Below are positions 54,258 through 63,108 of a stretch of 63,711 bases of DNA, one piece after another. The stretch spans positions 1 through 63,711 of the forward strand of contig DWWS01000025.1 of assembly GCA_019119595.1 (NCBI GenBank), read 5' to 3'. Under the pieces are notes generated by a model. That model was not told where the DNA came from. It was given only the letters and a program-made list of their open reading frames with translations, and searched no databases. This DNA is from Candidatus Eisenbergiella merdavium (lineage in GTDB: Bacteria > Bacillota > Clostridia > Lachnospirales > Lachnospiraceae). Positions within the stretch are counted from its first letter, which is position 1. Each line of letters starts with the position of its first letter. The translations under genes were made by a program, and so were the position numbers.

Positions 54258-56066
54258 ATGAGCGAGATGGAAAAGAATACCGGAACGATTTCTGAAGTAC
54301 AGGAAATGCCGGAGAAGAAGAAAAGGAAAAAGGACAAAAAAACGGCGGCGGGCGGAAGAAAAAAGAAGAAGAGGATCCCGCTGATCGTCGCGGTGATCCT
54401 GATCGTTGTTTTTGCAGGGTATTCCGTCGTAAACAGCGTGATCGCGAAAAATACGCCCACCCAGGTGAACACGATCACCGCCTCGAGGGGAAGCGTGGAG
54501 GAAACCATTTCCACCAGCGGCAAGGTGAACAGCGAGCAGAGCAGAACCTATTATGCGCCTGTGGGAGCCGTGATCACGGAAATGAACGTTTCCCTGGGAG
54601 ATGTGGTGGAGGAAGGCCAGCAGCTCGTGACCTTTGACACCTCGGAGCTGGAGTCTCAGAAGACGAAGGCGGATCTGGACGCCTCCGCATCCGCGAACAG
54701 CTACCGCAGCACCCAGTATCAGAGCGATAAAAATCAGTCGGAATATAACGAGGCCGTGATCGGCCTGGATGAGCTGAAGGTGCTTGCCGCCCAGCAGGAG
54801 CAGTATGTGCAGGGGCTGAAATATAATCTGGAAGACAATATGCAGAGCAAAAAGGAAGACCTGCAGAACTGGCTGGGCAAGCTGAACCTGGAGCTGGAGA
54901 TCCAGAACAATAAGCTGTCGGAGCCCAGAAGCGACGAAAGCAGGGAGCGGATCCAGGAAGTCATCCAGAACCTGAACGAAAGCATAAGGAACACGACGAA
55001 CGAGATCAGCGACCTGAGCATGTCTGACGAGATGAAGGAGCAGCAGCGCATCATCGACGCGGAGCAGAAGAAGCTGGAGGACATGAACGAGGAGATCAGC
55101 CGGAGGGAAGGCAAGGAATCCTCCTCAGAGGGCGGAATCGTGGACCCTTACGCGAAGCAGCAGCAGGCAGATAACATGAAGAGCGCTCAGATCGCCGCGA
55201 CCGAAGCGGCGGAGAAGCTTGAGAGGGGCCAGGAAGGCGTGAAAGCGGAGTTTGGCGGGATCGTGACCAAGATTGCCACCATGTCCTCCTCTGCAAATGC
55301 TTCCGCAGGGGGCGGCCTTCTGGAAGGCGCTACGGTTTCGGAGGGAACCGAGCTGTTTACGATTGAAAGCAACCGCCAGGTAAAGGTGGATATTTCCATC
55401 ACCAAATACGACCTGTCCAAGATTGCGGTGGGACAGAAGGCGGATATCACGATCGCGGACCAGGAATACGAAGGGGAAGTGACAAAGATCAATAAGGTGG
55501 CCGCCAGTAACTCTCAGGGAAGCCCTGTGGTCGGCGTAGAGATACATATCAACAATCCGGATTCCGATATTTTCCTTGGCGTGGAGGCACAGGTGGTGAT
55601 CCATACCAATTCGGCACAGGATGTGATCACCCTGCCCGTGGAGATCGTGAATACGGACAGAAACGGAGACTTCTGCTACGTGGTGGAAAACGGCGTCGTT
55701 ACGATGAGAAGGATCACCACCGGGATTTCATCCGATACGGATGTGGAGGTGACGGACGGCCTGAAGGAAGGCGATCTGGTGGTTTACGATATGACCGGAA
55801 CGGTTACGGAGGGAATGAATGTGCTCGCCGTCCCCGCGGCCCAGGGTGCGGCGCAGACCCAGCCTGAAAGCACGGAAGCCGGAACAGAAACCGAAGCCTC
55901 AACGGGGGCTGAATCCGGAACGGATGCCGCCGGCGAAATGAAAGCTGCGGACGGAGCGGAAGCGGAGCTGCTGGAGGAGACCCGGCCTGCGGAATCCGCA
56001 GAGGCTGCTGAAACGGCGCAGATGGCCGAAACGGAGACCGCCGGCGCAACGGAGCCGGCCGAATAA
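54258..56066 (+). CDS. HlyD/MacA-like membrane fusion protein
   Basis: A 602-residue adaptor. A Lys-rich cytoplasmic N-terminus leads into one membrane helix (IPLIVAVILIVVFAGYSVV, about 38-57), a split lipoyl-like domain (GKVNSEQSRTYYAPVGAVITEMNVSLGDVVEEGQQLVTFD), a long coiled coil (about 125-300), a beta-barrel domain, and an acidic Ala/Glu/Thr-rich tail from about residue 529. The tail is unusual. The ATG at 54246 is inside the ribosome binding site, so 54258 is chosen. Partner of the flanking ATPase and permease. Confidence 0.92.
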   Translation: MSEMEKNTGTISEVQEMPEKKKRKKDKKTAAGGRKKKKRIPLIVAVILIVVFAGYSVVNSVIAKNTPTQVNTITASRGSVEETISTSGKVNSEQSRTYYAPVGAVITEMNVSLGDVVEEGQQLVTFDTSELESQKTKADLDASASANSYRSTQYQSDKNQSEYNEAVIGLDELKVLAAQQEQYVQGLKYNLEDNMQSKKEDLQNWLGKLNLELEIQNNKLSEPRSDESRERIQEVIQNLNESIRNTTNEISDLSMSDEMKEQQRIIDAEQKKLEDMNEEISRREGKESSSEGGIVDPYAKQQQADNMKSAQIAATEAAEKLERGQEGVKAEFGGIVTKIATMSSSANASAGGGLLEGATVSEGTELFTIESNRQVKVDISITKYDLSKIAVGQKADITIADQEYEGEVTKINKVAASNSQGSPVVGVEIHINNPDSDIFLGVEAQVVIHTNSAQDVITLPVEIVNTDRNGDFCYVVENGVVTMRRITTGISSDTDVEVTDGLKEGDLVVYDMTGTVTEGMNVLAVPAAQGAAQTQPESTEAGTETEASTGAESGTDAAGEMKAADGAEAELLEETRPAESAEAAETAQMAETETAGATEPAE

Positions 56067-56124
56067 GAGGCCGCCCTCTGCGGCGGTCAGTCAGAAAAAC
56101 GCTTCGGCGTAGGAGGAAAGCAAG

Positions 56125-57336
56125 TTGGCACAGGCATGGGAATATATCAAGATTGCCCTGATGAATATCCGGAGCAATAAGGGCCGTTCCGTCCTGACCA
56201 TGCTGGGAATCATCATCGGGATCACATCCGTGATCATGATCATTTCCATCGGCGACGGGGTGAAGGGACAGGTCAGCGACGAGCTGAATGCGATGGCCGG
56301 AGGGCTGATCGGCATTTATGTCAATAATGAACAAAGTGAGGAAGAAATCTACTTTGATGAGGATGATTTTGACGCGATCCGTGAGAAGATCGAAGGAGTG
56401 AAGGGAGTTACCCCTGTCTATACCATGTACGGGAGCGTGATCGGAAAGAAGGGCGATTTTACCGCCTATACGACAGGCGGCTCTGAGAGCATGGAGTTCT
56501 ACCAGACGGAGCCCATTGTTTCCGGAAGATATTTCACGGCGGCGGATTATTACGCCGGCAACCGGGTCTGCGTCATCACGCAGCAGGCGGCCAAAAAGCT
56601 GTTCGGAACCACGGACGTGGTCGGCCTGTCCATTGAGGTCACGCTTTACGGCGTCACGCAGGATCTGACCATCGTTGGGATCCGTCAGGACAGCGCGTCC
56701 GCCATGTTCAGCATGTACGGGGACATGATCAATATCGAGGTGCCGTTAAATCTTCTGAGCGCTTCTTACGGACTTTACTTCGGCGGCTTTACGGACTTTT
56801 ACGTGATTTCAGAGTCGCCGGCCCTGAATACCCAGATTACCCAGAGCATCATTACGCTCATGGAGAGCAGACATGATGTAAGAAACCAGGGGGTGATCAT
56901 GGTTCAGAACATGCAGGATCAGATTTCCCAGATCAATTCGGTGATGGGAAGCATCTCCATCTTTGTGGTGATCGTGGCGGCCATCTCCCTTCTGGTGGGC
57001 GGCATCGGCGTTATGAATATCATGCTGGTATCCGTGACGGAGCGCACCAGGGAAATCGGTATCCGCAAATCCCTGGGAGCGAGGACCGGCTCCATCCTTC
57101 TGCAGTTTTTGTCAGAATCGGCGATCATTACCCTGCTTGGCGGGCTGATCGGCATCGTTCTCGGCGTGGCGGGAGCGGGAGCCATCGGGGGAGCGATCGG
57201 CTTTTCCGCAAGGATCAGCCCGGTCACCGTGATCGGGGCCTCCGCCTTCTCTGCGGCGGTAGGAATCTTCTTCGGCATTTATCCGGCAAGGAAGGCTGCG
57301 AAGCTGAGCCCCATCGAGGCGCTCCGGCACGAATGA
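56125..57336 (+). CDS. ABC transporter permease, MacB/FtsX type
   Basis: A 403-residue permease with the MacB plan: N-terminal helix (SVLTMLGIIIGITSVIMIISIGDGVKG), large periplasmic-type extracellular domain (about 50-270), and three C-terminal helices with the conserved LLVGGIGVMNIMLVSVTERTREIGIRKSLGAR. It starts with TTG at 56125, eight bases after AGGAGG, with no ATG nearby. Substrate unknown; antimicrobial peptide or toxic compound export is typical. Confidence 0.92.
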   Translation: MAQAWEYIKIALMNIRSNKGRSVLTMLGIIIGITSVIMIISIGDGVKGQVSDELNAMAGGLIGIYVNNEQSEEEIYFDEDDFDAIREKIEGVKGVTPVYTMYGSVIGKKGDFTAYTTGGSESMEFYQTEPIVSGRYFTAADYYAGNRVCVITQQAAKKLFGTTDVVGLSIEVTLYGVTQDLTIVGIRQDSASAMFSMYGDMINIEVPLNLLSASYGLYFGGFTDFYVISESPALNTQITQSIITLMESRHDVRNQGVIMVQNMQDQISQINSVMGSISIFVVIVAAISLLVGGIGVMNIMLVSVTERTREIGIRKSLGARTGSILLQFLSESAIITLLGGLIGIVLGVAGAGAIGGAIGFSARISPVTVIGASAFSAAVGIFFGIYPARKAAKLSPIEALRHE

Positions 57337-57389
57337 TAAAAGGCCTTGCGCTTAGGACGGTTTTCGGTATAATATATGGTAAAGTAGAG

Positions 57390-57416
57390 AAAGCACCTGC
57401 GATGTGGGTGCTTTTT
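57390..57416 (+). terminator. Terminator after the MacB-like operon
   Basis: AAAGCACC (57390-57397) pairs with GGTGCTTT (57407-57414), followed by further T. The rest of the 211-base gap holds a hairpin around CCGGAGCG and the leader motif of the next gene. Confidence 0.75.
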
Positions 57417-57547
57417 CGGATGCAGTCCCTTCTGCGGCTCTTTCAAAAAGGACGCTGTTGTTTGCACCGGAGCGTAACAAACAGCGGCGGTGACGCATTC
57501 CGGCTGCATCAAAACAAAGTTTGCCGCGCTCCGGAATGAGGATTGTC

Positions 57548-58024
57548 ATGCAGGTAGAATTTGATGTGAAGATGGACGCGGGAACGCTTTATGACTACAT
57601 GATAAACCGCACCTACTCCCGTGCGCCGGGCGTGCTGGAAGCGGCTGCAGGCGCTGTGCTCCTGCTTCTGTTCGGAAGGACGGGAAATATCCTTTGCCTT
57701 GCCGCTTCCCTTATCGTGTTCGCGGCGCCGCCCGTGCTTCTGTATCTGAAGGCGGGGCGGCGGACAGGGGATCCGGATTACAGCCCGGTTCTTCATTACA
57801 CCCTGACAGAGGAGGGCGTGGAGGCTGTCGGAGAGAAAACAAGAGACTTCTGGAAATGGAATGAGCTGGAAAAGGCTGTATCCACTAACAAAAGTGTGAT
57901 CCTTTATACCTCCGGTTCCCGCGCATGCATTTTCCCGCGCGCCGAGCTGAAGGACAGCCTGATCCCCGCGGTGGAAATGATTTCCACCCACATGCCTCCG
58001 GGAAAGGTCAATATCAGAATGTAG
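57548..58024 (+). CDS. YcxB-like membrane protein
   Basis: A 158-residue protein with two adjacent membrane helices (VLEAAAGAVLLLLFG and ILCLAASLIVFAAPPVLLYL), and a soluble C-terminal domain of the YcxB type (LHYTLTEEGVEAVGEKTRDFWKWNELEKAVSTNKSVILYTSGSRACIFPR). Function unknown. ATG follows GAGGATTGTC. It precedes tsaE by 59 bases and may be cotranscribed with the tsa genes. Confidence 0.82.
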   Translation: MQVEFDVKMDAGTLYDYMINRTYSRAPGVLEAAAGAVLLLLFGRTGNILCLAASLIVFAAPPVLLYLKAGRRTGDPDYSPVLHYTLTEEGVEAVGEKTRDFWKWNELEKAVSTNKSVILYTSGSRACIFPRAELKDSLIPAVEMISTHMPPGKVNIRM

Positions 58025-58083
58025 ACAGGACCGGCTGTCCCGGTGCCTTCATGGAAAACAGAGAGGAAGGAAAGAGGAGCATC

Positions 58084-58533
58084 ATGGAAAAAACGGAAGA
58101 AATAGACAGCTATTCAGCGCAGGATACGTTTGCGCTGGGAGAGCGGCTGGGAAAACAGGCAAGGCCCGGACAGGTTTACACGCTGATCGGCGATCTGGGC
58201 GTGGGAAAGACCGTTTTTACCCAGGGCTTCGCGGCGGGGCTTGGCATTACGGAGCCGGTGAACAGCCCTACGTTCACCATCCTCCAAAGCTATGAGGGAG
58301 GCAGACTTCCCTTTTACCACTTTGACGTGTACCGGATCGGCGATGTGGAGGAGATGGAGGAAATCGGCTACGAGGACTGCTTTTACGGAAACGGCGTCTG
58401 CCTTGTGGAGTGGGCGGATCTGATCGAAGAAATCCTGCCGGAGCACTACACGCAGATTCGTCTGGAAAAGGAGCTGGAGCGGGGCTTTGATTACCGGAGG
58501 ATCGTTCTGACCGAAAAACAGGCAGAGAGCTGA
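58084..58533 (+). CDS. tsaE: tRNA t6A biosynthesis ATPase TsaE
   Basis: A 149-residue ATPase that activates the TsaB-TsaD complex in t6A37 synthesis on ANN-decoding tRNAs. Walker A is GDLGVGKT, followed by FTQGFAAGLGITEPVNSPTFTI and the conserved HFDVYRIGDVEEMEEIGYEDCF. The frame extends upstream into the previous gene, but ATG at 58084 follows AGAGGAG. First gene of the tsaE-tsaB-rimI group. Confidence 0.95.
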   Translation: MEKTEEIDSYSAQDTFALGERLGKQARPGQVYTLIGDLGVGKTVFTQGFAAGLGITEPVNSPTFTILQSYEGGRLPFYHFDVYRIGDVEEMEEIGYEDCFYGNGVCLVEWADLIEEILPEHYTQIRLEKELERGFDYRRIVLTEKQAES

Positions 58534-58591
58534 TTCGCGCACCCTATGCCCTGCACAGGCCTTTCGCCGATGAAAAAGGAGAAAATAAGGA

Positions 58592-59437
58592 ATGAAAATA
58601 CTTGCGATCGACAGCTCCGGCCTGGTGGCCGGCGTGGCTGTGACGGAGGATGATACGCTGCTTGCGGAATATACGATGAACTATAAGAAAACCCATTCCC
58701 AGACGCTTCTTCCCATGCTGGATGAGGTGAAACGGATGATCGATCTGGAGCTTTCCAGCCTTGACGCCATCGCTGTGGCGGCGGGGCCCGGCTCCTTTAC
58801 GGGGCTTCGCATCGGCTCCGCCACGGCAAAGGGCCTGGGACTGGCCCTGAATAAGCCCCTGATCAGCGTGCCCACCGTGGACGCCCTTGCCATGAACCTG
58901 TACGGAGCCGGCGGCTATATCTGCCCCATCATGGACGCGAGAAGGAATCAGGTATATACAGGTATTTACGCCTTTGTCCCTGAAAAAGAAAATGCGGACG
59001 CCGGAATGGAGCAGACCTGCCGCCTTGAGGTCATCAAAGCGCAGTACGTGGCTCCCATAGAGGAGGTGGCCCGGACGCTGAACGACCTTCCGGAGGAAAA
59101 GGATGTGATCTTCCTGGGAGACGGCGTTCCGGTGTTCCATGATAAACTGAGGGAGTTGATGAAGCGCCCCTTCGCCTGCGCTCCCGCCTCCTGCAACAGA
59201 CAGCGCGCCGCGGCGGTGGCCGTTCTCGCACAGCAGTACGTGCGGGAGGGACGCGCCGGAGTCATGGAGAACGCGGCGGATCACGCCCCGGAATATCTGC
59301 GTCCCTCCCAGGCGGAAAGGACGCGCAGAGAGAAAGAAGCGGCTTCCGGAAAGCAGGAGATGAAAGGACAGGAAAGACAGGAACAAACAGAACGGGAACA
59401 AAGAGGACAGGAGCCGTCCGGCCATGTGGATCTGTGA
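58592..59437 (+). CDS. tsaB: tRNA t6A biosynthesis protein TsaB
   Basis: A 281-residue ASKHA-fold protein, the non-catalytic partner of TsaD. It shows AIDSSGLVAGVAV, HSQTLLPMLDEV, the signature AAGPGSFTGLRIGSATAKGLG and MDARRNQVYTGIY. The last 40 residues are a Glu/Gln/Lys/Arg-rich tail (ERTRREKEAASGKQEM...) beyond the family's normal end. It overlaps rimI by 14 bases. Confidence 0.94.
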   Translation: MKILAIDSSGLVAGVAVTEDDTLLAEYTMNYKKTHSQTLLPMLDEVKRMIDLELSSLDAIAVAAGPGSFTGLRIGSATAKGLGLALNKPLISVPTVDALAMNLYGAGGYICPIMDARRNQVYTGIYAFVPEKENADAGMEQTCRLEVIKAQYVAPIEEVARTLNDLPEEKDVIFLGDGVPVFHDKLRELMKRPFACAPASCNRQRAAAVAVLAQQYVREGRAGVMENAADHAPEYLRPSQAERTRREKEAASGKQEMKGQERQEQTEREQRGQEPSGHVDL

Positions 59438-59996
59438 GCTTTCTGAGGCGCAGCGGGATCAGGGTTTTGCGTCGAATCAGGCCGATGCACAGGACCAGGC
59501 CGCCGCGCTGGATCAGGCGAATGAGCCGAACCAGGCCGCCGCGCTGAATCCGGCCGCTGTGTTGGACCAGGCCGCCGCGCTGGAACGGGACTGCTTCGGT
59601 TCCCAGGCCTGGTCGCGGCAGGCGCTCGCCGATGCGGCCAGGGACAAAAATGCGCTCTACCTTGCCCTTATGGAAAACGGGCTGAAGGCCGGGGCTTCCC
59701 CGGACGGCGTGCTCGTCGGCTACTGCGGCGTATGGCTTTCCTTTGAGGAAGGCGAGATCATGAACGTTGCGGTGCGAAAGGACTTCCGCAGAAAGGGCTA
59801 TGCGGGAAAGCTGCTGAAGGAGCTTCTGGCCCGCGCGTCGCAGCGGGGCGTGTCCCGCTTCATTCTGGAGGTGCGCGAGGGGAATCTTCCCGCCAGACGC
59901 CTCTATGAATCCCTGGGCTTTCAGGAAGCGGGAATCAGGAAAAATTTTTATTCCGACCCGAAGGAGAACGCCCTCATCCTGGTGAAAGGAATATAA
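59424..59996 (+). CDS. rimI: Ribosomal protein S18 alanine N-acetyltransferase, with repeat insert
   Basis: A 190-residue GNAT acetyltransferase. The N-terminal start MWICELSEAQRDQ and LERDCFGSQAWSRQAL are normally almost adjacent; here about 37 residues made of a 12-residue repeat (D/N-Q-A-A-A-L...) lie between them. The acetyl-CoA site is VAVRKDFRRKGYAGKLLKELL, and FILEVREGNLPARRLYESLGF is typical of RimI. It is translationally coupled to tsaB. The insert is most likely a surface-exposed flexible loop. Confidence 0.92.
   Translation: MWICELSEAQRDQGFASNQADAQDQAAALDQANEPNQAAALNPAAVLDQAAALERDCFGSQAWSRQALADAARDKNALYLALMENGLKAGASPDGVLVGYCGVWLSFEEGEIMNVAVRKDFRRKGYAGKLLKELLARASQRGVSRFILEVREGNLPARRLYESLGFQEAGIRKNFYSDPKENALILVKGI
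59494..59582 (+). repeat. 36-bp in-frame tandem repeat in rimI
   Basis: The 17-base core ACCAGGCCGCCGCGCTG occurs exactly at 59494, 59530 and 59566, giving a 36-bp period (12 codons, D/N-Q-A-A-A-L plus six variable residues). Partial further copies flank it. The length keeps the frame, so copy number can vary without breaking the gene. Confidence 0.9.
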
Positions 59997-60088
59997 AGCA
60001 GCGCGGAGGCTTCGTCCTCTGTCTGCGCCGCTTCATTTGAAATCCGGAGCGTCACTCAGCGCTGAAGCGCTTCGGAATGGAGGTAATC

Positions 60089-61000
60089 ATGCTTGATGTT
60101 TGTCTGCTGGGAACAGGCGGAATGATGCCGCTGCCGCAAAGGTGGCTCACCTCGCTGATGGCCCGTTACAATGGAAAAAGTATTCTGATCGACTGCGGGG
60201 AAGGAACGCAGATCGCCATGAAGGAAAAAGGCTGGAGCCCCAAGCCCATTGATATCATCTGCTTCACCCATTACCATGCGGATCATATCAGCGGCCTGCC
60301 CGGCATGCTCCTGACCATGGGAAACGCGGAGCGGACCGAGCCGCTGCTTCTGATCGGTCCGAAAGGGCTTACCCGGGTGGTGAACGCCCTGCGCGTGATC
60401 GCTCCGGAGCTTCCCTTCCCCATTATATATAATGAAATCACGGAGCAGGAGCAGTCCTTCGTCTTCGACGGCTTCCGCATTGAAGCGTTCCGTGTAAATC
60501 ATAACGTGATCTGCTACGGCTACACCATTCTGGTGGAACGCGCAGGCCGTTTTCAGCTGGAAAAGGCTCAAAACCTCCAGATCCCAAAGCCATACTGGAG
60601 CCGTCTGCAGAAAGGGGAAACCATCGAAACGCCGGAAAAGGTCTACACCCCCGATATGGTGCTCGGTCCTCCCAGAAAAGGGATCAAGCTGACCTACTGT
60701 ACGGACACCAGGCCCACAGAGAGCATTGTGAAAAACGCGGCGGAGGCGGATCTGTTCATCTGTGAGGGGATGTACGGAGAACCGGAAAAGAAGGACAAGG
60801 CGAAGGAGTATAAGCATATGACCTTCCTGGAGGCTGCGGATATGGCGAAGCGAGCCCGCGTAAAACAGATGTGGCTCACCCATTACAGCCCGTCCCTCAT
60901 CCGGCCGGAGGATTACATGGATGGCGTTCGCAGGATCTTTCCCGCAGCCAGCGCAGGAAAGGACGGCAAGAGCCTCGACCTTTTGTTTGAGGAAGACTGA
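60089..61000 (+). CDS. rnz: Ribonuclease Z
   Basis: A 303-residue metallo-beta-lactamase-fold nuclease that cuts the 3' trailer of tRNA precursors. It has DCGEGTQIAMKEKGW, the zinc motif THYHADHISGL, and the later TDTRPT and THYSPSL with metal ligands. The ATG at 60077 lies inside the ribosome binding site GGAATGGAGG, so 60089 is chosen. The two tRNA-Ser genes nearby lack an encoded CCA and so need this enzyme. Confidence 0.92.
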   Translation: MLDVCLLGTGGMMPLPQRWLTSLMARYNGKSILIDCGEGTQIAMKEKGWSPKPIDIICFTHYHADHISGLPGMLLTMGNAERTEPLLLIGPKGLTRVVNALRVIAPELPFPIIYNEITEQEQSFVFDGFRIEAFRVNHNVICYGYTILVERAGRFQLEKAQNLQIPKPYWSRLQKGETIETPEKVYTPDMVLGPPRKGIKLTYCTDTRPTESIVKNAAEADLFICEGMYGEPEKKDKAKEYKHMTFLEAADMAKRARVKQMWLTHYSPSLIRPEDYMDGVRRIFPAASAGKDGKSLDLLFEED

Positions 61001-61056
61001 AAAACGTAAGAAGCTGGAAATAGATGCGGCCATGCGGCCGCGGAAACAGAGGAAGC

Positions 61057-62091
61057 ATGGAAAAGGAAAAAGTTACGATTCTGGCGGTGGAAACCTCATG
61101 CGACGAGACTGCGGCGGCCGTAGTCCGCGACGGCAGGCAGGTCCTTTCCAACGTCATCTATTCTCAGATCGATCTTCATACCGTTTACGGCGGAGTGGTG
61201 CCGGAGATCGCTTCCAGGAAGCATATCGAGAAAATCAATCAGGTGATCGAAAAGGCTCTTTCCGATGCCGGCCTGACGCTGCCTGAGATCACGGCGGTCG
61301 CCGTCACCTATGGCCCCGGCCTTGTGGGCGCCCTTCTTGTGGGCGTATCCGCGGCGAAGGCCATCGCGTTTGCGGCAGAAAAGCCGTTGGTGGGCGTGCA
61401 TCACATTGAAGGCCACATTAGCGCCAACTATATCGAAAACCCGGAGCTGGAGCCGCCCTTTCTCTGCCTCGTGGTATCCGGAGGCCATTCCCATCTGGTG
61501 ATGGTGAAGGACTACGGGGAGTATGAGATCATCGGAAGAACCAGGGACGATGCGGCGGGAGAGGCGTTTGACAAGGTGGCGAGAGCCATTGGCCTTGGCT
61601 ATCCCGGCGGCCCGAAGATCGACAGAGTCTCCCGGGAAGGAAATCCAGACGCCATTGTTTTTCCCAGAGCCAGAGTGGGAGGAGAGGGAAACGAATATGA
61701 TTTCAGCTTCAGCGGCCTGAAATCGGCGGTGCTGAATTACCTGAATTCCTGTGAGATGAAAGGCATTAAGATCAACCGGGCGGATGTGGCAGCTTCCTTC
61801 CAGAAGGCGGTGACGGACGTGCTGGTGGGGCATTCCATGGAAGCCGCGGAGCGCTTTGGCGTCAAAAAATTTGCCATTGCGGGAGGCGTCGCCTCCAATT
61901 CCTCCCTGCGCGCCGCCTTTGAAACGGCCTGTGCCAAAACCGGCGTCGCCTTTTATCATCCGTCGCCCGTTTATTGTACGGACAACGCGGCCATGATCGG
62001 GGCGGCGGGCTACTACGAATACATCCGGGGAACCAGACACGGCTGGGATTTAAACGCGGTGCCCTCTCTGAAGCTTGGCGAACGGATATAG
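61057..62091 (+). CDS. tsaD: tRNA N6-adenosine threonylcarbamoyltransferase TsaD
   Basis: Transfers the threonylcarbamoyl group to A37 of tRNA, with TsaB and TsaE. The 344-residue ASKHA protein has [14 protein letters not shown], metal-binding His in [29 protein letters not shown] and [10 protein letters not shown]. Start at 61057 (after AGAGGAAG) gives the normal N-terminus; an upstream in-frame ATG at 61024 is less likely. It lies 56 bases after rnz. Confidence 0.97.
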   Translation: MEKEKVTILAVETSCDETAAAVVRDGRQVLSNVIYSQIDLHTVYGGVVPEIASRKHIEKINQVIEKALSDAGLTLPEITAVAVTYGPGLVGALLVGVSAAKAIAFAAEKPLVGVHHIEGHISANYIENPELEPPFLCLVVSGGHSHLVMVKDYGEYEIIGRTRDDAAGEAFDKVARAIGLGYPGGPKIDRVSREGNPDAIVFPRARVGGEGNEYDFSFSGLKSAVLNYLNSCEMKGIKINRADVAASFQKAVTDVLVGHSMEAAERFGVKKFAIAGGVASNSSLRAAFETACAKTGVAFYHPSPVYCTDNAAMIGAAGYYEYIRGTRHGWDLNAVPSLKLGERI

Positions 62092-62134
62092 GAAAACGCA
62101 GATCCCGCCGCCGGAGTGCGGAATGGAGGATGAA

Positions 62135-62974
62135 ATGAAGGAAATCGAAAAGCAGGTTCAAAAGGCAGAAAGATCAACGGCAGATAGAACAGCGGCAAAA
62201 AAATCAGCGATCGAAAAAACGGCGATAGAAAAAACGGCGGCGGTGGTCCTTGCGGCCGGACGGGGAAAACGTATGCAGAGCGATACCCCAAAGCAGTATA
62301 TGCTGCTGAACGGACGGCCGCTGATCTGCTATGCTTTGAAAGCCTTTCAGGACAGCTTTATCGACGAGATCATTCTGGTGACCGAAGCCGGAGAGGAGGA
62401 ACGCTGCAGACAGCAGATCGTGGAGCCCTTCGGCTTTACCAAGGTTACCGCGATCACGCCGGGAGGAAGCGAGCGCTATCATTCTGTAGCCAACGGCCTG
62501 AAGGCAGTGTCCGCCGACTGCGATTATATTTTCATCCATGACGGCGCGCGCCCCTTTGTGACGGAGCAGATTCTGGAGCGGGCGCTGGAAACGGTGCGTC
62601 TGAACAGGGCCTGTGTAGCCGCCATGCCGGTCAAGGATACCATCCGTATCGCGGATGAAAACGCTTTTTCCGTTTCCACGCCCCGCCGCGACCGTGTATG
62701 GCTGATGCAGACACCTCAGGTTTTTGAAGCCGCTCTGATCCGTACGGCCTATGATAAGCTCCTGCAGGAGGCTGACCGGCTCGCGGCAGAAGGGATACCG
62801 GTGACGGACGATGCAATGGCGGTAGAAACCCTGCTTCATCATCCGGTAAAGCTGTTTGCCGCTTCCTATGAAAATATCAAGATCACCACGCCGGAGGATC
62901 TGATCACAGCGGAGGGCTTCCTGAAAAAGAACAATCCTTTTCATGACCCTCTTTACGGAACTGCTTCTATATGA
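62135..62974 (+). CDS. ispD: 2-C-methyl-D-erythritol 4-phosphate cytidylyltransferase
   Basis: Third step of the MEP isoprenoid pathway, forming CDP-methylerythritol. The 279-residue protein has the nucleotide-binding VVLAAGRGKRMQSDTPKQY, HDGARPF, MPVKDTIR and TPQVF. A 34-residue Lys/Ala/Glu-rich extension (KKSAIEKTAIEKTA) precedes the usual start; there is no ATG between it and VVLAAG, so it is translated if 62135 is the start. GGAGG is six bases upstream. tsaD ends 43 bases before it. Confidence 0.94.
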   Translation: MKEIEKQVQKAERSTADRTAAKKSAIEKTAIEKTAAVVLAAGRGKRMQSDTPKQYMLLNGRPLICYALKAFQDSFIDEIILVTEAGEEERCRQQIVEPFGFTKVTAITPGGSERYHSVANGLKAVSADCDYIFIHDGARPFVTEQILERALETVRLNRACVAAMPVKDTIRIADENAFSVSTPRRDRVWLMQTPQVFEAALIRTAYDKLLQEADRLAAEGIPVTDDAMAVETLLHHPVKLFAASYENIKITTPEDLITAEGFLKKNNPFHDPLYGTASI

Positions 62975-63073
62975 GATGTGGCCGCGGCATAAGCGCAAAC
63001 GTCCTGTATATGCGGCTTTTGCGGGAAATATTCTCTCTGTTTTCAGCTTTTTAAAAAAAAGTAAAAAAATGTG

Positions 63074-63102
63074 TTGACACAATATACCTTTTTCGCTATA
63101 AT
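63074..63102 (+). promoter_or_regulatory. Consensus promoter of the tRNA-Ser unit
   Basis: TTGACA (63074-63079), a 17-base spacer and TATAAT (63097-63102). This is a perfect sigma-A consensus, as expected for a stable-RNA unit. Confidence 0.9.
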
Positions 63103-63108
63103 AACTTT

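Noticed and set aside
57346..57373. TTGCGC-16-TATAAT as a promoter after the MacB operon
   Set aside because: A terminator begins only 17 bases after the -10 box, so a transcript would be stopped almost at once. The similarity is probably chance, although a very short leader RNA cannot be ruled out.
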